From Pyrocephalus nanus (Eukaryota; Chordata; Aves; Passeriformes; Tyrannidae), in contig CM076262.1 in assembly GCA_038380795.1 (NCBI GenBank), positions 2,311,845-2,375,844 on the forward strand: DNA of 64,000 bases, read 5' to 3'. Of this stretch, positions 39,351 to 51,600 are shown piece by piece. The position numbers were made by a program, and so were the translations under genes. The number at the start of each line of letters is the position of its first letter. Positions within the stretch are counted from its first letter, which is position 1. The notes beneath the pieces were generated by a model. The model was not told the DNA's origin. It did no database searches and worked only from the letters and a program-made list of their open reading frames with translations.

Positions 39351-39628
39351 AGACATATAGAAGTTAAGCTCGTTTTAAAAAGCTATTTCAAAGTCAGATT
39401 ACCTCCATTTTTGATTGTGCATCCTGAACTACCTGTTGTTCAATATTCAGAATTTTGGTGTTCCAGCAGTGCCTTTTCAAGAATAACCCTTAACTTCAAT
39501 GTGTCTCCATTTGCTTAAAAACTGACTTGTGGAAGAAGTGCAAGTCTACCAAGGTCTAGATTCTGAATCACTTTCTTTGAGTGGTCCTTTCATTTTCCAA
39601 ATAGGTTTAAAGGAAAGATTTGCTAAGG

Positions 39629-39662
<34 letters not shown>
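39629..39662. repeat. 34-nt poly(A) run
   Basis: An uninterrupted run of 34 A is followed by GGTGGAAAT and a shorter A9 run. It keeps open the two antiparallel frames around 39529-39960. No retrocopied gene is recognisable upstream, so origin as a processed-transcript tail is not supported. Confidence 0.95.
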
Positions 39663-39664
<2 letters not shown>

Positions 39665-40937
39665 TGGAAATAAAAAAAAAGCCTCTGTTTTTTTGGGGGG
39701 GCTTATCAGGCAAATACTTGCATGCAAAATGTTCTGCCTGGCATCTCATCCAACAAGTCATTATTACAGGATGTACCATGAGCCAAATGCCTTTTGCAAT
39801 GCCCTGTATGCTCTCACACAGTGAGACCATCTTAGTATTTAAAACCCTGATCCTTTCAGTTCACATGTGTGCAACACTCAGGATAGGATTCACAGAGGTG
39901 TGTAAAATAGATCAGATGAACTGTACTCTAAAAGTCCCCATTCCTCTCCATTTGTTATAAATAAATCCTGAGATGACTTATTCAGAAATGAGCATCACCC
40001 CTTTATATCTTCAAAATTAAGTCAAGGAAACTCCACCACAAAGGACAGGGTCACTTACAGCTTCAGAGGACAACAAATCTTTATATTCCTATCTAAGCCT
40101 ACTAGGAAAATCCATAAAATTCACTTAAAATTATTTATTTAATTTTTATTGCAGCATATGCAACAAGTCTGGATCACCAGAGCTATAGCCTCAATCTGAA
40201 AGAGCTACTGGGCACATGTGCAGGTTACTGAGGGTCCCAGGGAGGGCAAGCAGCCATTGAAGGCCCTGGCAACGCTGGGTGTTGCACCATGGAGGCACCC
40301 AGGAAAAGAAACTTGGTCAGCTTTGATCAGCATATATTTCACTGGCAACCAGGAACAAAAAACTGGTGGGGTAGCCAGTGTCACTAGGACATCAATCCTG
40401 CAGCTTTCAGAATAGTTAGAATGTTAATGTACTACACTTTTTTGATACACATTTGATACTAAAGCAACCCCAAATTTACTAGCATACAGGAGAAAATGTA
40501 CAGACCATCTCCACTGCACTAGACTGTCCATCACCTAGAGCTTTGCCTTGGATTTGAAGGATCTCAAGTTATACTTACCTGCAGCCTGCTGGAGACCACT
40601 CCCTAATCAGTGTGACAGAACAAGCACTCTAGAGCACCTTGGTCCTTTCCCGGAGGATTAAGGGGGACATATATGCAAGGCAGTTAAAGCAAATACAGTG
40701 AGGGGTGGGATTGTGGAGCAGATATCTTGCTGCTTCAGTCACTGCTGAGAAGATGGACAAAATACAAAGCTCAGTGTATGGATGCTTCGAACTGACACTG
40801 CTGACCAAGCAAGGAGCAGTGCCTGGAGCCCTAAATCTAATGCACTGCTGTTGCACATAGGCATGTCTCATAATTCCTCCAACAAGTGTATCAAACTGAG
40901 AAATCCCTAAGATTTCCTGCCTTTGTGGGTCCTTGTA
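39663..40937. other. Intergenic DNA
   Basis: No gene recognised. The run of T followed by G7 at 39688-39701 is simple sequence. A GC-richer patch lies at 40210-40310. The 65-codon frame across it (40218-40415) matches nothing known. Confidence 0.5.
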
Positions 40938-41350
40938 GGATTCAGAGAATCATGAAATGTTTGGGGTTGAAAGAGACCTCTGGAGATCATCTACTCCAGC
41001 ATAGTGCTAAAGCAGGTTCACCCAGAATATGTTGCATGGGTGGGTTTTGAATATCTCCAGAGAAAAAAACTCCACTGGGTAGCCTCTTTCTGTGCTCTGT
41101 CACCTTCACAGGAAAGATGTTTTCCCTCATATTCAGATGGAACTTCCTGTTTCAGTATGTGCCTGTTGCCACTTGTCCTGTTGATGGGCACCACTGAAAA
41201 GAGACTGACCCATTCTCTTGACACCCACCTTGCAGATACTTGTGTGCATTGATAGGATATCTTCTCAGTCATTTCTTCTTGAGGCTGAACAGGCCTAGCT
41301 CCCTCAGCCAAAAGAGAGATGCTCTAGTCCCCTAACCATCTTCATAGATG
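40938..41350 (-). mobile_element. CR1 LINE, minus orientation
   Basis: Read on the plus strand it starts with the reverse-complemented CR1 terminus (AGAGAATCATGAAATG then GGGTTGAAAGAGACCTC). It continues through CACCCACCTTGCAGATACTT to GGCTGAACAGGCCTAGCTCC. These are the standard antisense landmarks of an avian CR1 3' end. It is 5'-truncated, and its right boundary is approximate. It is the only clearly avian-type CR1 on this strand in the window. Confidence 0.9.
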
Positions 41351-44300
41351 ATTCATATCTTTGATAAGGAAAAAAGTTGTGTTCTCTAGCCTAAATGTGT
41401 TGTTGATCAATTTATGCCTAATTGTTTCAATCTTACTGACTAAATAAAGTCACCTAAGTACATAGTAACATGCAGACAGAAACACTAATCACTGGGCATC
41501 ATGTTTAAACTTGATTCTCAACTATTAACTTTGTAAACTCTGATAGGTTTAATTTTGTGCTGATTTATGGTATACAAAGCATTGTTAGGTCACCAGAGGG
41601 AAGTAATTTTGGCCAAGATGTCCATCAGGAATATCAAACTCTATGGATTTGGTTAGCTTTCTGAAACAAAGGAAGTTGCTACCTCTTTTTTTTTTCCCCG
41701 GAAAGATTTCAGCTGTCCCTACTGGCAGACATTTAATTGTCAACATCCTTGCTAATATTGTCTCACACATCAAGCAACTGATTATAATTATTTTGATATC
41801 ATCACCACTTTGGCTTGGTTTATTCTAAGAGTACAAGACACATGGGGCAGAAACCTCATTGTCTACAGTAGTTCTACGGAACATGATTTATAATATTTTT
41901 TTCCCCACAATGACATAAAGAATGAGGAGGAAGAATGCCAGTATAAGTAGACATGTTCCCCCATAGCAAACATAATTTTATCCATTCTAACTGCTTAGAA
42001 AGCAGAACTGTAATACTGTTTCTTGCAAGTACAATGAAACATGAGATATCAGTCACTTTTACAAATTTGAAGTAAACTGATAATGTCATTTTTTTAAATT
42101 CATGATGAGTTCCATAAGTAATTATCAGGCCTTTAAAGCCCCACATGAAGGTTTTCAACCACACAGGAGGTGGGAGATGCGCCTGAGTAATTTCTGTTGG
42201 AAGTAAGGTCAGAAGTGGGTACAGATATATGCACTGCCTGTAATTCAGGAATTAGCTTGAGATGGCTTGTTATATAAAATGCATTATTTCAATATATGGG
42301 ACCTTACTTGAAGCCCATTACAGTCAATAGAAAGAGTTGGCTTTTGCTCAAGCTTTTAAATGGGACAAAAGTCTGTGATATATGTCCCACTGTCATATTA
42401 TCACAAGTTATTTAAATCATAAAGGCCTTTTCCCTAATCAATTTATTTGAAGAAACAATGGCTTGTTTTATTGTGATTTTTTTCCCTCCTATAATTTTTG
42501 TTTAGAAAGTGTTTCCTTTATACTAAGGTCTGCATGGAAAACTGCTTTTCATAAACTTATGCTTTTGAAAATCCATTGAGTAGATGATGCTTGGAACCTT
42601 TGATGAAAGAATGGAGCTCATCTCATTTAAACTGACAAAAATTAGCCACTTAATTTAAATTCATATCCTCAGCAGTAGCTGCTTACATAATGTTCTTATA
42701 TGGAGCAGAATTTTACCAATAGCTTTTCACAGAAATAAGAAACTGCCTAAGAAGGCACATTTGTCACCAAATGGTAGCTAAGCATCTACCACCAAAACAT
42801 GAGTGTGGCTAACAGATATGAAAGCAACAAAATTAAAAGCCTTGTGTTAAGGTTTAGGTCCTTTTTAAGTTACAGTTGCAGTCATGTTCACATCTTGATA
42901 AAAGGGGAGTATAATTGGAGCACAGTTCTCAAATCCTGTAAGGGTAAAAAGATGTGTTTTGTTTATCATGAAAGACTGCTATTCCAACTACTAATCTTTC
43001 TGTCCTAGGAAGTGTCTTATTCTCTTTTCTCTGTTGAAAAGCTGACTAACAAATGTATTTTCCAAGACAATGAACGAAGCAGACCTCTATTCTTTCTTAT
43101 CAATTTAATCTCTTTCATTCAGCTGACAATAATGTCCTCTTCTAGGCTAGGTCTTTTTCCACATGAATTACCAAGTGACAAGTTACTTTTACCTTTTCCT
43201 TTTTTTTTTTTCCCCCCACACAAAAATCTTAAAATGTAATAAAAAAGATTATTGGTACACACATTATTTTTAACCATACAAATACCTAAAAGAAACAAAA
43301 TATTCAGCACTCTACTGTTGTAAAACTTGCATACATTGTTATTGCAATCATAATTATTCCTGGCATTTTATCATTCAGTGTTTTCATATTCCTGTTTAAT
43401 TAAAAAAATTACTCAGAGCAGAGTACAGAGAAACCTGGTGTCTGTTGGTTTCTCTGTAACAAATTCATGTCTGAACCCTGATTAAATCAGAAAGTATTTA
43501 AGATTTTGTCACTGAGCTGAATTAATTACAAATCATATATCTTCTTCAGCCTCAGTTTCTCCTTTTGTTAGGCATTCACTGTTTTGTAAAACTATTTTTT
43601 AAAGCATAATCTTAATGCAATTTAAAAATATTGTCCAGAGAAATCACCTTGGTAACAAAAAAAAATTACTGTCTAACTACTGAATATAAAATATGGCTAA
43701 GAACTCTTCAGTGCACCTATTTGACCACCTTATTCTTTCTATCACCAGGAAATGTGAGAAAGAGAAAGTGGAAAACAACCCATTACAAGCAAGAAACATC
43801 ATTGATATTAAAAGACAAAAACATAAAATTCAGTGCCATAGAAATAAATTAATGACCTTCATAACACAAAACCTTCTTCTGATCTTACCACAAGCCCCAA
43901 AACTAAATTCTGATTACGCAGAACTCAAAACCTCCTTTCTATGGCAATGAAAGTCTTTTTTTTTTTTTTATATATGTATATATTTTAATTTTTTAAGTTA
44001 ATTGAGAAATTACCTGGACTGAAAAAGTCATATCTCCCTCTAACTATAGATACAAAAAGTCAGAATGTTTATGTTTACCTCTGTTATCATCAGTCCTGAC
44101 TGAGACCACTGGCCTTTCACACCAGCAAGTGCCTCTTGTTCTGTGCCTTGTAAACTGGCAAAGAAGAAATGGAGTAGGAGATAATGAGATATAGATAGTA
44201 TACATTAGACTGCCTCGTGAGTAGATTGATGTTCAGCACAGGCAGCCTCATTGCCTGAGAATCAAGCAACTAACAGAAAGGAATAATGATGCCAAATAGT

Positions 44301-44489
44301 TGCACATCCAGAAGGGAGAGAAGGTTTGTAGATGAGAAGGCAGCCCAGGCTGTACCCACTATGGGTAACATCAGGGAACAAAAAGATATTCCCTTTGCTT
44401 TCCCTGCCCTGAGGCAAAATGTTACTTGCAGAATAGTCTGTACTTGATGCATGATAAAAGAGTTTTGCCTTACACATACCAGTTGATCA
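41351..44489. other. AT-rich intergenic DNA
   Basis: No gene recognised. It contains T/C runs at 41690-41699 and 43199-43217, poly(T) at 43954-43967, and a short fragment at 42305-42340 (GAAGCCCATTACAGTCAATA) of the recurrent old repeat type. A CAGCCTCAGTTTCTCC word at 43549-43564 hints at a further MIR or L2 relic, but too little remains. Confidence 0.45.
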
Positions 44490-44706
44490 TTGGAATCCAG
44501 TTGATATAATCTTCTTGGATTTCAGTAAAGCTTTCAGTACTGTCTCTCACAGGATCCTTCTGGACAAACTGTCCAGCTCACAGATGGATAAACGCATCAT
44601 GTGGTGGGTGAGCAATTGGCTCACAGCCCGAGCACAGAGGGTAGTAGTGAATGGGGCAACATCAGACTAGTGACCTGACACTAGTGGCATTCCACACAGC
44701 TCCGTC

Positions 44707-44925
44707 TTGGGCCCTGTGCTCTTCGACATTTTTATAAATGATTTGAACACAGGACTGGAAGGGATGCTAAGAAATTTTGCTGATGATACAAAACTGGGAG
44801 GAGCTGTTTATTCCCTAGAAGGCAGGGAGGCCCTGCAGAGAGAGCTGGCCAAATTGGAGGACTGGACAACGACCAACCATGTGAAGTTCAATGTGGGAGA
44901 ATACCAAATTCTGCACCTGGGGTGA
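44707..44925 (+). pseudogene. CR1 reverse-transcriptase fragment (motifs B-C)
   Basis: This 72-codon frame reads MGPVLFDIFINDLNTGLEG and then FADDTKLGG. It corresponds to the region of non-LTR reverse transcriptase that covers the GPVLFxIFINDL block and the catalytic Asp-Asp pair. The frame starts and stops inside the element and lacks the fingers domain and the endonuclease. It is a fossil of the retrotransposon, not a host gene. The catalytic FADD residues are still intact, unlike motif A upstream. Confidence 0.85.
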
Positions 44926-45376
44926 GGCAAAACCAGTTGTTCATACAGACTGGGGAATGAGATGCTGGAAAGCAGTGCCACAGAAAAAGGACTGAGGGTC
45001 CTGGTTGATGGCAAGTAGAATATAAGTCCAGCAGTGCCCTGGCAGCCAGGAGAGCCAGCTGTGTCCTGGGGGGCATCAGGCAAAACATTGCTAGCTGGTC
45101 AAGGGAGGGGATTGTCCCACTCTGCTCCACACTGGTGTGGCCTCACCTTGAATATTGTGTAGTTTTCCACATCATAATAACAGAAAGATATTAAGGTATT
45201 AGAGAGCATCCAAAGGAGGGCAACAAGGATTGTGAAGGGCCTTGAGGAGAAGCTGTATGAGGAGCAGCTGAGGTCACTTGGTCTATTCAGCCTGAAGAAG
45301 AGAATGAGGGGAGACCTCATTGCAATCTACAACTTCCTCATGAGGGGAAGAGGAGGGCCAGGCACTGATCTCTCAG

Positions 45377-45568
45377 ATGACCTGTGACAGGACCCAAGGG
45401 AATGTTCTGAAGTTGTGTCAGAGGAGGTTTAGGTGGAATATTAGAAAAAGGCTCTTCACTCAGAGGGTGGTTGGGCACTGGAGCAGTCTCCCCAGGGAAG
45501 TGGTCACAGCACCAAGCCTGACAGAGTTCAGGAAGCATTTGGACAATACTTTCAGGCACATGGTGTGA
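45377..45568 (+). pseudogene. CR1 ORF2 C-terminal remnant
   Basis: This 63-codon frame encodes FRWNIRKRLFTQRVVGHWSS and LPREVVTAPSLTEFRKHLD. These are the end of CR1 ORF2 before the 3' untranslated region, parallel to the remnant at 2631-2939. It has no independent start signal. Confidence 0.8.
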
Positions 45569-45662
45569 CTCTTCGGGATGGTCCTGTGCAGGGCTAAGGG
45601 TTGGACTCGATGATTCTTATGGGTCCCTTCCAACTCAGCATATTCTGTGACTTTGTGATTCT

Positions 45663-48600
45663 AGTTACACAATGAAAAAGGGTTTTTTAGGATGAGAATA
45701 AAGAAAAAGTGAAAGCATAGCATCATACTCAGACTTCCAGCAAATTTGTGAGGACAGGATGAGTTATGATCACCCTCAACCAGAGCCTCAGCTCTCCATT
45801 TCACTGTATTCTGTTAGTTAACAACAGAATGCATAAAGGGTTCCTTTTTGCATAACTTAGCTAGCAGTTTAGTGTCAGAAAACATGAGTAAGGCTTTGTG
45901 GAGGCTTCTCAAGACATAATTCTGTTTTCATTTTGCGTCAAAACTTTTCTACAATTTTGAGGGAAAAAAAAAGTTAAAGAAGAAAGGAGAGAACTAATTT
46001 GCTCTCGCTTATCGTTTGCCTGCATCAAAACTTTGGGTCATTGCCCGCGTTTTGATTCAGCTGTTCCCTTGGCAAAAAAACTTGGACAAATAGGAAATAT
46101 AATGAGAAACATGCTTCCTTATGATATTTCCAATTGGAAATAGCACAAGGAAAAAATGCTTTATCATTTTATTCCCAAACAGAAATAATCTAAGAAAGTT
46201 TGTTCCTCACAACATTCCCTGATTGCTTAAATAGGTGGACACATGTTAGGGAGCCTTTTTCAGCAAGCTCCACTGGGGTGGGAAGTGATTCGGCTTTTGT
46301 GGTAGCTCACTGCTCCTCTGGAGAAGCAGGTGATATACCCAAGAAACAACCTGAATTCACATCTAAGACAAACTATACAAAGCAAAAATAAGTGAAATCA
46401 GCCTCATGACCCAAGGTCTCAAGGGGTCTACTTCAGAAAATTGTCATGTTGCCAGCAGAGAGAGTGTATTAGAGGCTAGAACTGAAGAGTCAAAGAGACA
46501 GATTTCCTGCCGTCAGTGTGTCTAAAGCTATGAGTATTGTTGAAAATCAGGGTTGAGTCTCTTCTCACACAAGCTTTATTCTGTCTAGCTATTAATCTGC
46601 TTGGTATAAGAGAAAAGCAATAGGCTTCTAAAGAAAAGGAAATTTCTTAAATATATACATTCAAGGTACACACCAATATAAACCAACAAGAATAGTCATA
46701 GCAACCAAATACCTTTATTATGGGATTTAAATTGATAAAAACTGCTTGAGATCCACTCTACTTTGGGAAACAGTCTACTACATCCCATTGGCTCTGAAAA
46801 GTCATTGTTTTTCTTATACTACTGATACTGGGGAACTGATTTAGAATATACGTATTTGAAAATGCTGAAATAATAATTCGCTTCAGAAAAGTCCAGATAA
46901 AAAGCACTCGGCGGTAAATTTTTTGGGAGGTTTTTGCACACATTCTGCTAGGCAAATCCAGTAAACCTCTTTCGTCTGTTATCCTAAGGATAAAGTTTGG
47001 TTTGTTCCCAGTGTAATTTTGACACCCCCTGCCCCCTCCCCCCCCCTCTCCCTTTCACTATCTCCTAGTTGCCCTGGAATATAGTGGAAATTAAGGAAAT
47101 GCTGAGGAAGTTGCAGGTTTCTGATTTTTTTTGATTGGCTCCTCAGGGCATCACCAAACTCACTCCAGCTCCCTCCACTGCCACAGTGCAAAAGTAAGTG
47201 GAGTTAGGCTCTACCAGATTTCCAGTTCATTGCTCTGGAAACATATCCTTCTCTACATTTTGTCTTGTTTTATCTTTAGCAAAATAGGATCACTTGGTTT
47301 TAGCTAATTAATTGCATTTTCTAAACCTGCATTTCCCAAACTCTTTCAAGTAATTACTGCAGCCCAACATCAGATATATTTAATTGTCCTTTAACTCAGA
47401 AATTTCTAAAAATCACATGAAAGTTTTTCTGACCCAGCATTTAAAAACTAAACACCACCAAATTACTGTGAAATAAAGGTGGCCCAAAAACGTTCAATGA
47501 AATCATCAAAACATCTTCTCTATGTATTAAAAACATATAGAAAGAGTGTTCCATAATACAAGTATGTGACAAAACTCTGTATTTATTCTTACTTATGGAT
47601 TTAACAAGATTTTCAGCACTGATTTTGACTAAGCAATATGGAAAAAAAAGCTGTGGGAATTGCCTCCATGATATTAAATGTGCTCGTTTGTCAGCTTTTC
47701 TGACGAGCAGTACACATAACTTTATTTTAAAAAATAAAGGTTTATCTATTTCTTTCTTTTGTGTGGATATACACATGAACCCAAAAAATTGTAAGCTTCC
47801 AATTTAATGTTCACAAAATTGGTTTCCACTCCATTGCATTGTCTACTTAAACAGAGCTAAGGGGTGCAAAATGCTGCAGGTGTTCTGGGTGGAAACTCTG
47901 TGGAGAGCAGTGTCTGCTCTGCTACTGCTGATTTGTATCATCAACGACTCCAGAGAGGTTTTATACTGTGAGGTTGGCCAGTAAAAGATTTTTATTATGG
48001 AATCTCTTTGCTAGAATGAATTTGCCTTAGTGGCTCCTGCGTCACACTGTATTTCATCATCGCACTGGAGTAAAGAAAAAAAAAAAAAAAAAAGAGGGTA
48101 CTTCAAAGTTGCTTTAGAGCAGAGGGCTTTGGCAAACCAGAAAGAACAAAATAAAATAAAACTGGTGTCAGCTCTAACCAGTGCTTGCCAGTGTAAGTTC
48201 CCTGGGGATGCATGTCTGTTATATGTGAAGGGCTGTTCCTGTCAAACCTTTTGCACCAGGCAAGATGCCCTTGAGTCAGAAGTGACATAAGCCCCATTCA
48301 GACACAGCAGAAAAGAAAAGCTCTGTGATTTTTTTTTATCTTATACTGCTCATGGGGTCCTGCCTTTCAAGCATCTCTTATACACTTATTAACAAAATTT
48401 CTGGAAAAACTTCTAGAGTAACAGTTTGTATACATAGAGCTCATCTCTCAAGATACTGTGTTTGCAAATTATGCAAACCAAAAGTTTTCTAAAGAATGGC
48501 TCTCTTGTAATAAGCACTGCAAGTATCAACCAGGCTCTTTAAACTGTCTCAGCAGCCCCACCAGCAGGATGCCCAGCCCTACTGACTGATTTTCTGGAGC

Positions 48601-51600
48601 AAACAGATGTTTTAAGATACTCAGATTTATTAGGTTTTGAAAAGCTTATTAGAAGAAGCTAACTAAATGTAAATTTTTACAATCTAGTGTGTAATAATAT
48701 ACAAGTTGGTTACAATAAACTTGTCCCCCTCCACACCCAGTTTCATCATCAGAATGGAAATTATGGTGTTGGCACTTAGAGCTGCGTCTGCGTGCAAGGA
48801 GAGGAAGAGTTCACATAATGGTTTGTAAGACATATCACATTTATTCTGTGAGGTAGATAAAGGTCTTTTAAAGGTCTTACTCCACTTGTGGAATGAATTT
48901 CTTATCATGTATAAATTCTGTGTAAAACATTTCTTTTTCCAGGATGTGGTTTATTTTCTGAGAGGGGAGAGAGAAACTAAAGATTTCCACTCCTGTAAAA
49001 TAGAAAAATCCTCTGATTTCAACGAGATCACACCCTAAGTTGTTAGTTAATACAGGAAACATAAAAAGGTACATTGTTTTGAAAGGCCATTCCATTCCAG
49101 CACAGCTTTTCTAACCAAAAGCTGAATTAATAATTTTACAATAAAAGAATAACCAAGGAATAATGGCAATTTTTAGAGGAAAGTTTAATTTTGGGAGGCA
49201 AAGTTGAAGTAAATTTAAAAATGTTATAAATTATATTTAAAAATCCTCAGCACTAAGAAGCTGTTTTGAGTTTGTTCATAACCCCATTCCCTTGGCTAAA
49301 GAAATAAATATTTTAAATTATATTTCATCTAAGAAGCTTACAGAACACAGCAAAAGGCACACCTAATTTTTTCCAAGAAATATGTGAGACAGATAAGCTG
49401 ATAAAACAGCATCAAACTTCTTCCAAGGACAGCTTAGGACATTAGAGTGATTTAGTAATACCAGCCCGAACAACCATGATGTCATGAAGAGAGTTTCCAC
49501 TGGCTTAAGCAGGCTTCCGGAGGGTCTCAAAATGATTAATGGAACTGCTGACAGGGGAAGCTATTTAGCTGGCAGACTTGGCTCTTCCAAAGGTGAAATG
49601 CAACCTCTCATTTCAGGAGGTTTTTGCATGTTTGACCCCCTCTGTATGTGACCACAAGGACAGGGGATCTGCAGGGTGTGAGGAAGCCAATCTCAAGTGG
49701 TAGGAATGCAAGGGCCACTCCCTCTACTGTGAGGAAGTTTCTGGACATAACATAAGCAACTGCTATAAGGCAATTTCTTAAATGAAGGCTGATTCCTAAA
49801 GCTTCAGATTGACAATTTTAAGTCACTAAATGAGGCAGTTGCACTTTTCACAGCCATTAGGAGACAGATTCTGGTCCTGCTTTGGTTTTTGAGAGGAATC
49901 AAATTTATTTTCTTCCTGCATGTTCAAGTTGTTCGAGTAGCTATATATATATATCTCATTCTATATTTTCTCTTTTTAAGATAGCTATGTCATTGTTCCA
50001 TGCTATTAAAAATGCCACATTCTAACTCAGGCCAACAAGTAAAAATAATTATTTGGTACAGTTTTCAAGATTTTTAAATTGTGTATGGATTATTTTGGAG
50101 ATAAGGTAACACAGTTATTATTATCACTATTACTTTTGTTATTCACAATTGTGATGTTCTTAAGCAAAATGTTCTGGTTCAGTCTTCTCTGGTTGAAGAA
50201 ACATAGCCACAAGTTGTTAGATCTCTGCTATATTTAGGAATGCACCTGGGTTTGTCATTGACACACAGCTATAAGCAGATGGCAAAGCAATTGAATGATG
50301 GTGTGGCCTTGGCAACTCAGGACTTTATAACCTTCCAACTGGACTATAACAATGTCATCTATCTGGCATGAAAATTCCAGTCTTTAGGAAGTTGCAGTTA
50401 ACAGAGAGCACAGCAATAAATATTTTCATCAAAGTGGAATGATGTGTGTGCCAGCCTTGTCCTCTGCCATGCTGTTTGTCTATTGAGTGTTGTATACAGT
50501 GAAGATTGTGTGCTTCTCTGCCAAGACTAATATGAGTGCTGTACATCCTGAAAGACATTATCTGTATTTTGGAATCTGAACCACTGTCAAATACTGCTCT
50601 CCCCAGGTAAAAGTGTTATGTTATAAAAACAAGGCTTTTTTGTTAGGTGTAGAGTCTTTTTTTTTTTTTTTTGTGCTAATCAAGTCCAGTCCAGATGAAA
50701 GGCAGTTTTTAAACCTTCACTAATAGATCTACAAAGCATAAGGAGGCCTCCCTACATGTTCTTCAGCATCCCTAAAAATGCAGAAGAAACCTCTTATGAC
50801 AGTTCTTAGCAATGCTGCTTTAGGCATTATTGGACTCCTCTCACAAATCTGAGCAGAGCAGAGCTCAACGAAGCACAGTCCACAGAGTTCAAACATCAGA
50901 AATTAGGTGGCCACATTAATTTGTTCTGCCTGGGCTAATCAGCCCTGCTAAGACATCAGTGTATTAGCCCATATAGAGCACTGCACTGACACGGCTCCTA
51001 GTCTTCCTTTGTGGGCATCAGATCCTTCAGAGCTGGGCTGGATTTCTCTCCACCCACTGTCCTGTGTGATGCCAACATACTCGGTGGTGCTTCTGCAGCA
51101 GTTTACCAGGTAGAATTACCTTAGTGAGACTCTCCTCTTGTTCTTACCATATCCATTCAAGGTAGAAAGACATCATGTGCACTCATTGTGTCAGCAAATT
51201 AGAACACCAAATACCCAAATGGATCACTTAACCCTAGTAAACTGACGCACTCAAAGTCTCTTAGGCATGGCAAATAGTTAACTGATACATTCGATTGGGA
51301 TGCAAGCTTTCAATTTCATGGAAAATTCCAAAGCCCCTCAACAATTTTCTGTTCTAAAACAAAGTCTATATCTAGGAAAAGGGCTGTTCTGAACAAAAAT
51401 ACTTTAATTTTCTAGGAAATAAAGTCTTTAAAACTCTGTAGTCCATATCAAAATGTTTTAGTTCACCGTCATCTTGTCTGTATTTGTAGTTATAATGCAG
51501 TAGGCATTTGAGACACAAAGAAAGTGCAAAATTGTTCTGAAAAAAACTTTAAAATCAGATATGAGTGGTTGAAATATATTATTCATACTTTTGAAGCATC

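Larger units (their letters stand above)
44490..45662 (+). mobile_element. CR1 LINE with reverse-transcriptase remnant
   Basis: This is the second-longest and best-preserved CR1 copy in the window, 1.17 kb in plus orientation. It starts just before reverse-transcriptase motif A (FLDFSKAFST, 44512-44541), where the second conserved Asp has become Ser. Motif C FADD lies at 44776-44787. A TAG at 44668 interrupts the motif A frame. The ORF2 tail and 3' untranslated region follow, ending at TATTCTGTGACTTTGTGATT. It is 5'-truncated and inactive. Confidence 0.93.

Noticed and set aside
39529..39960. 143-codon frame with a poly-lysine run
   Set aside because: Held open by the 34-nt poly(A). The opposite strand is equally open, giving poly-Phe.
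43480..43600. Possible third MIR relic
   Set aside because: Only CAGCCTCAGTTTCTCC matches. The rest of the core is not recognisable.
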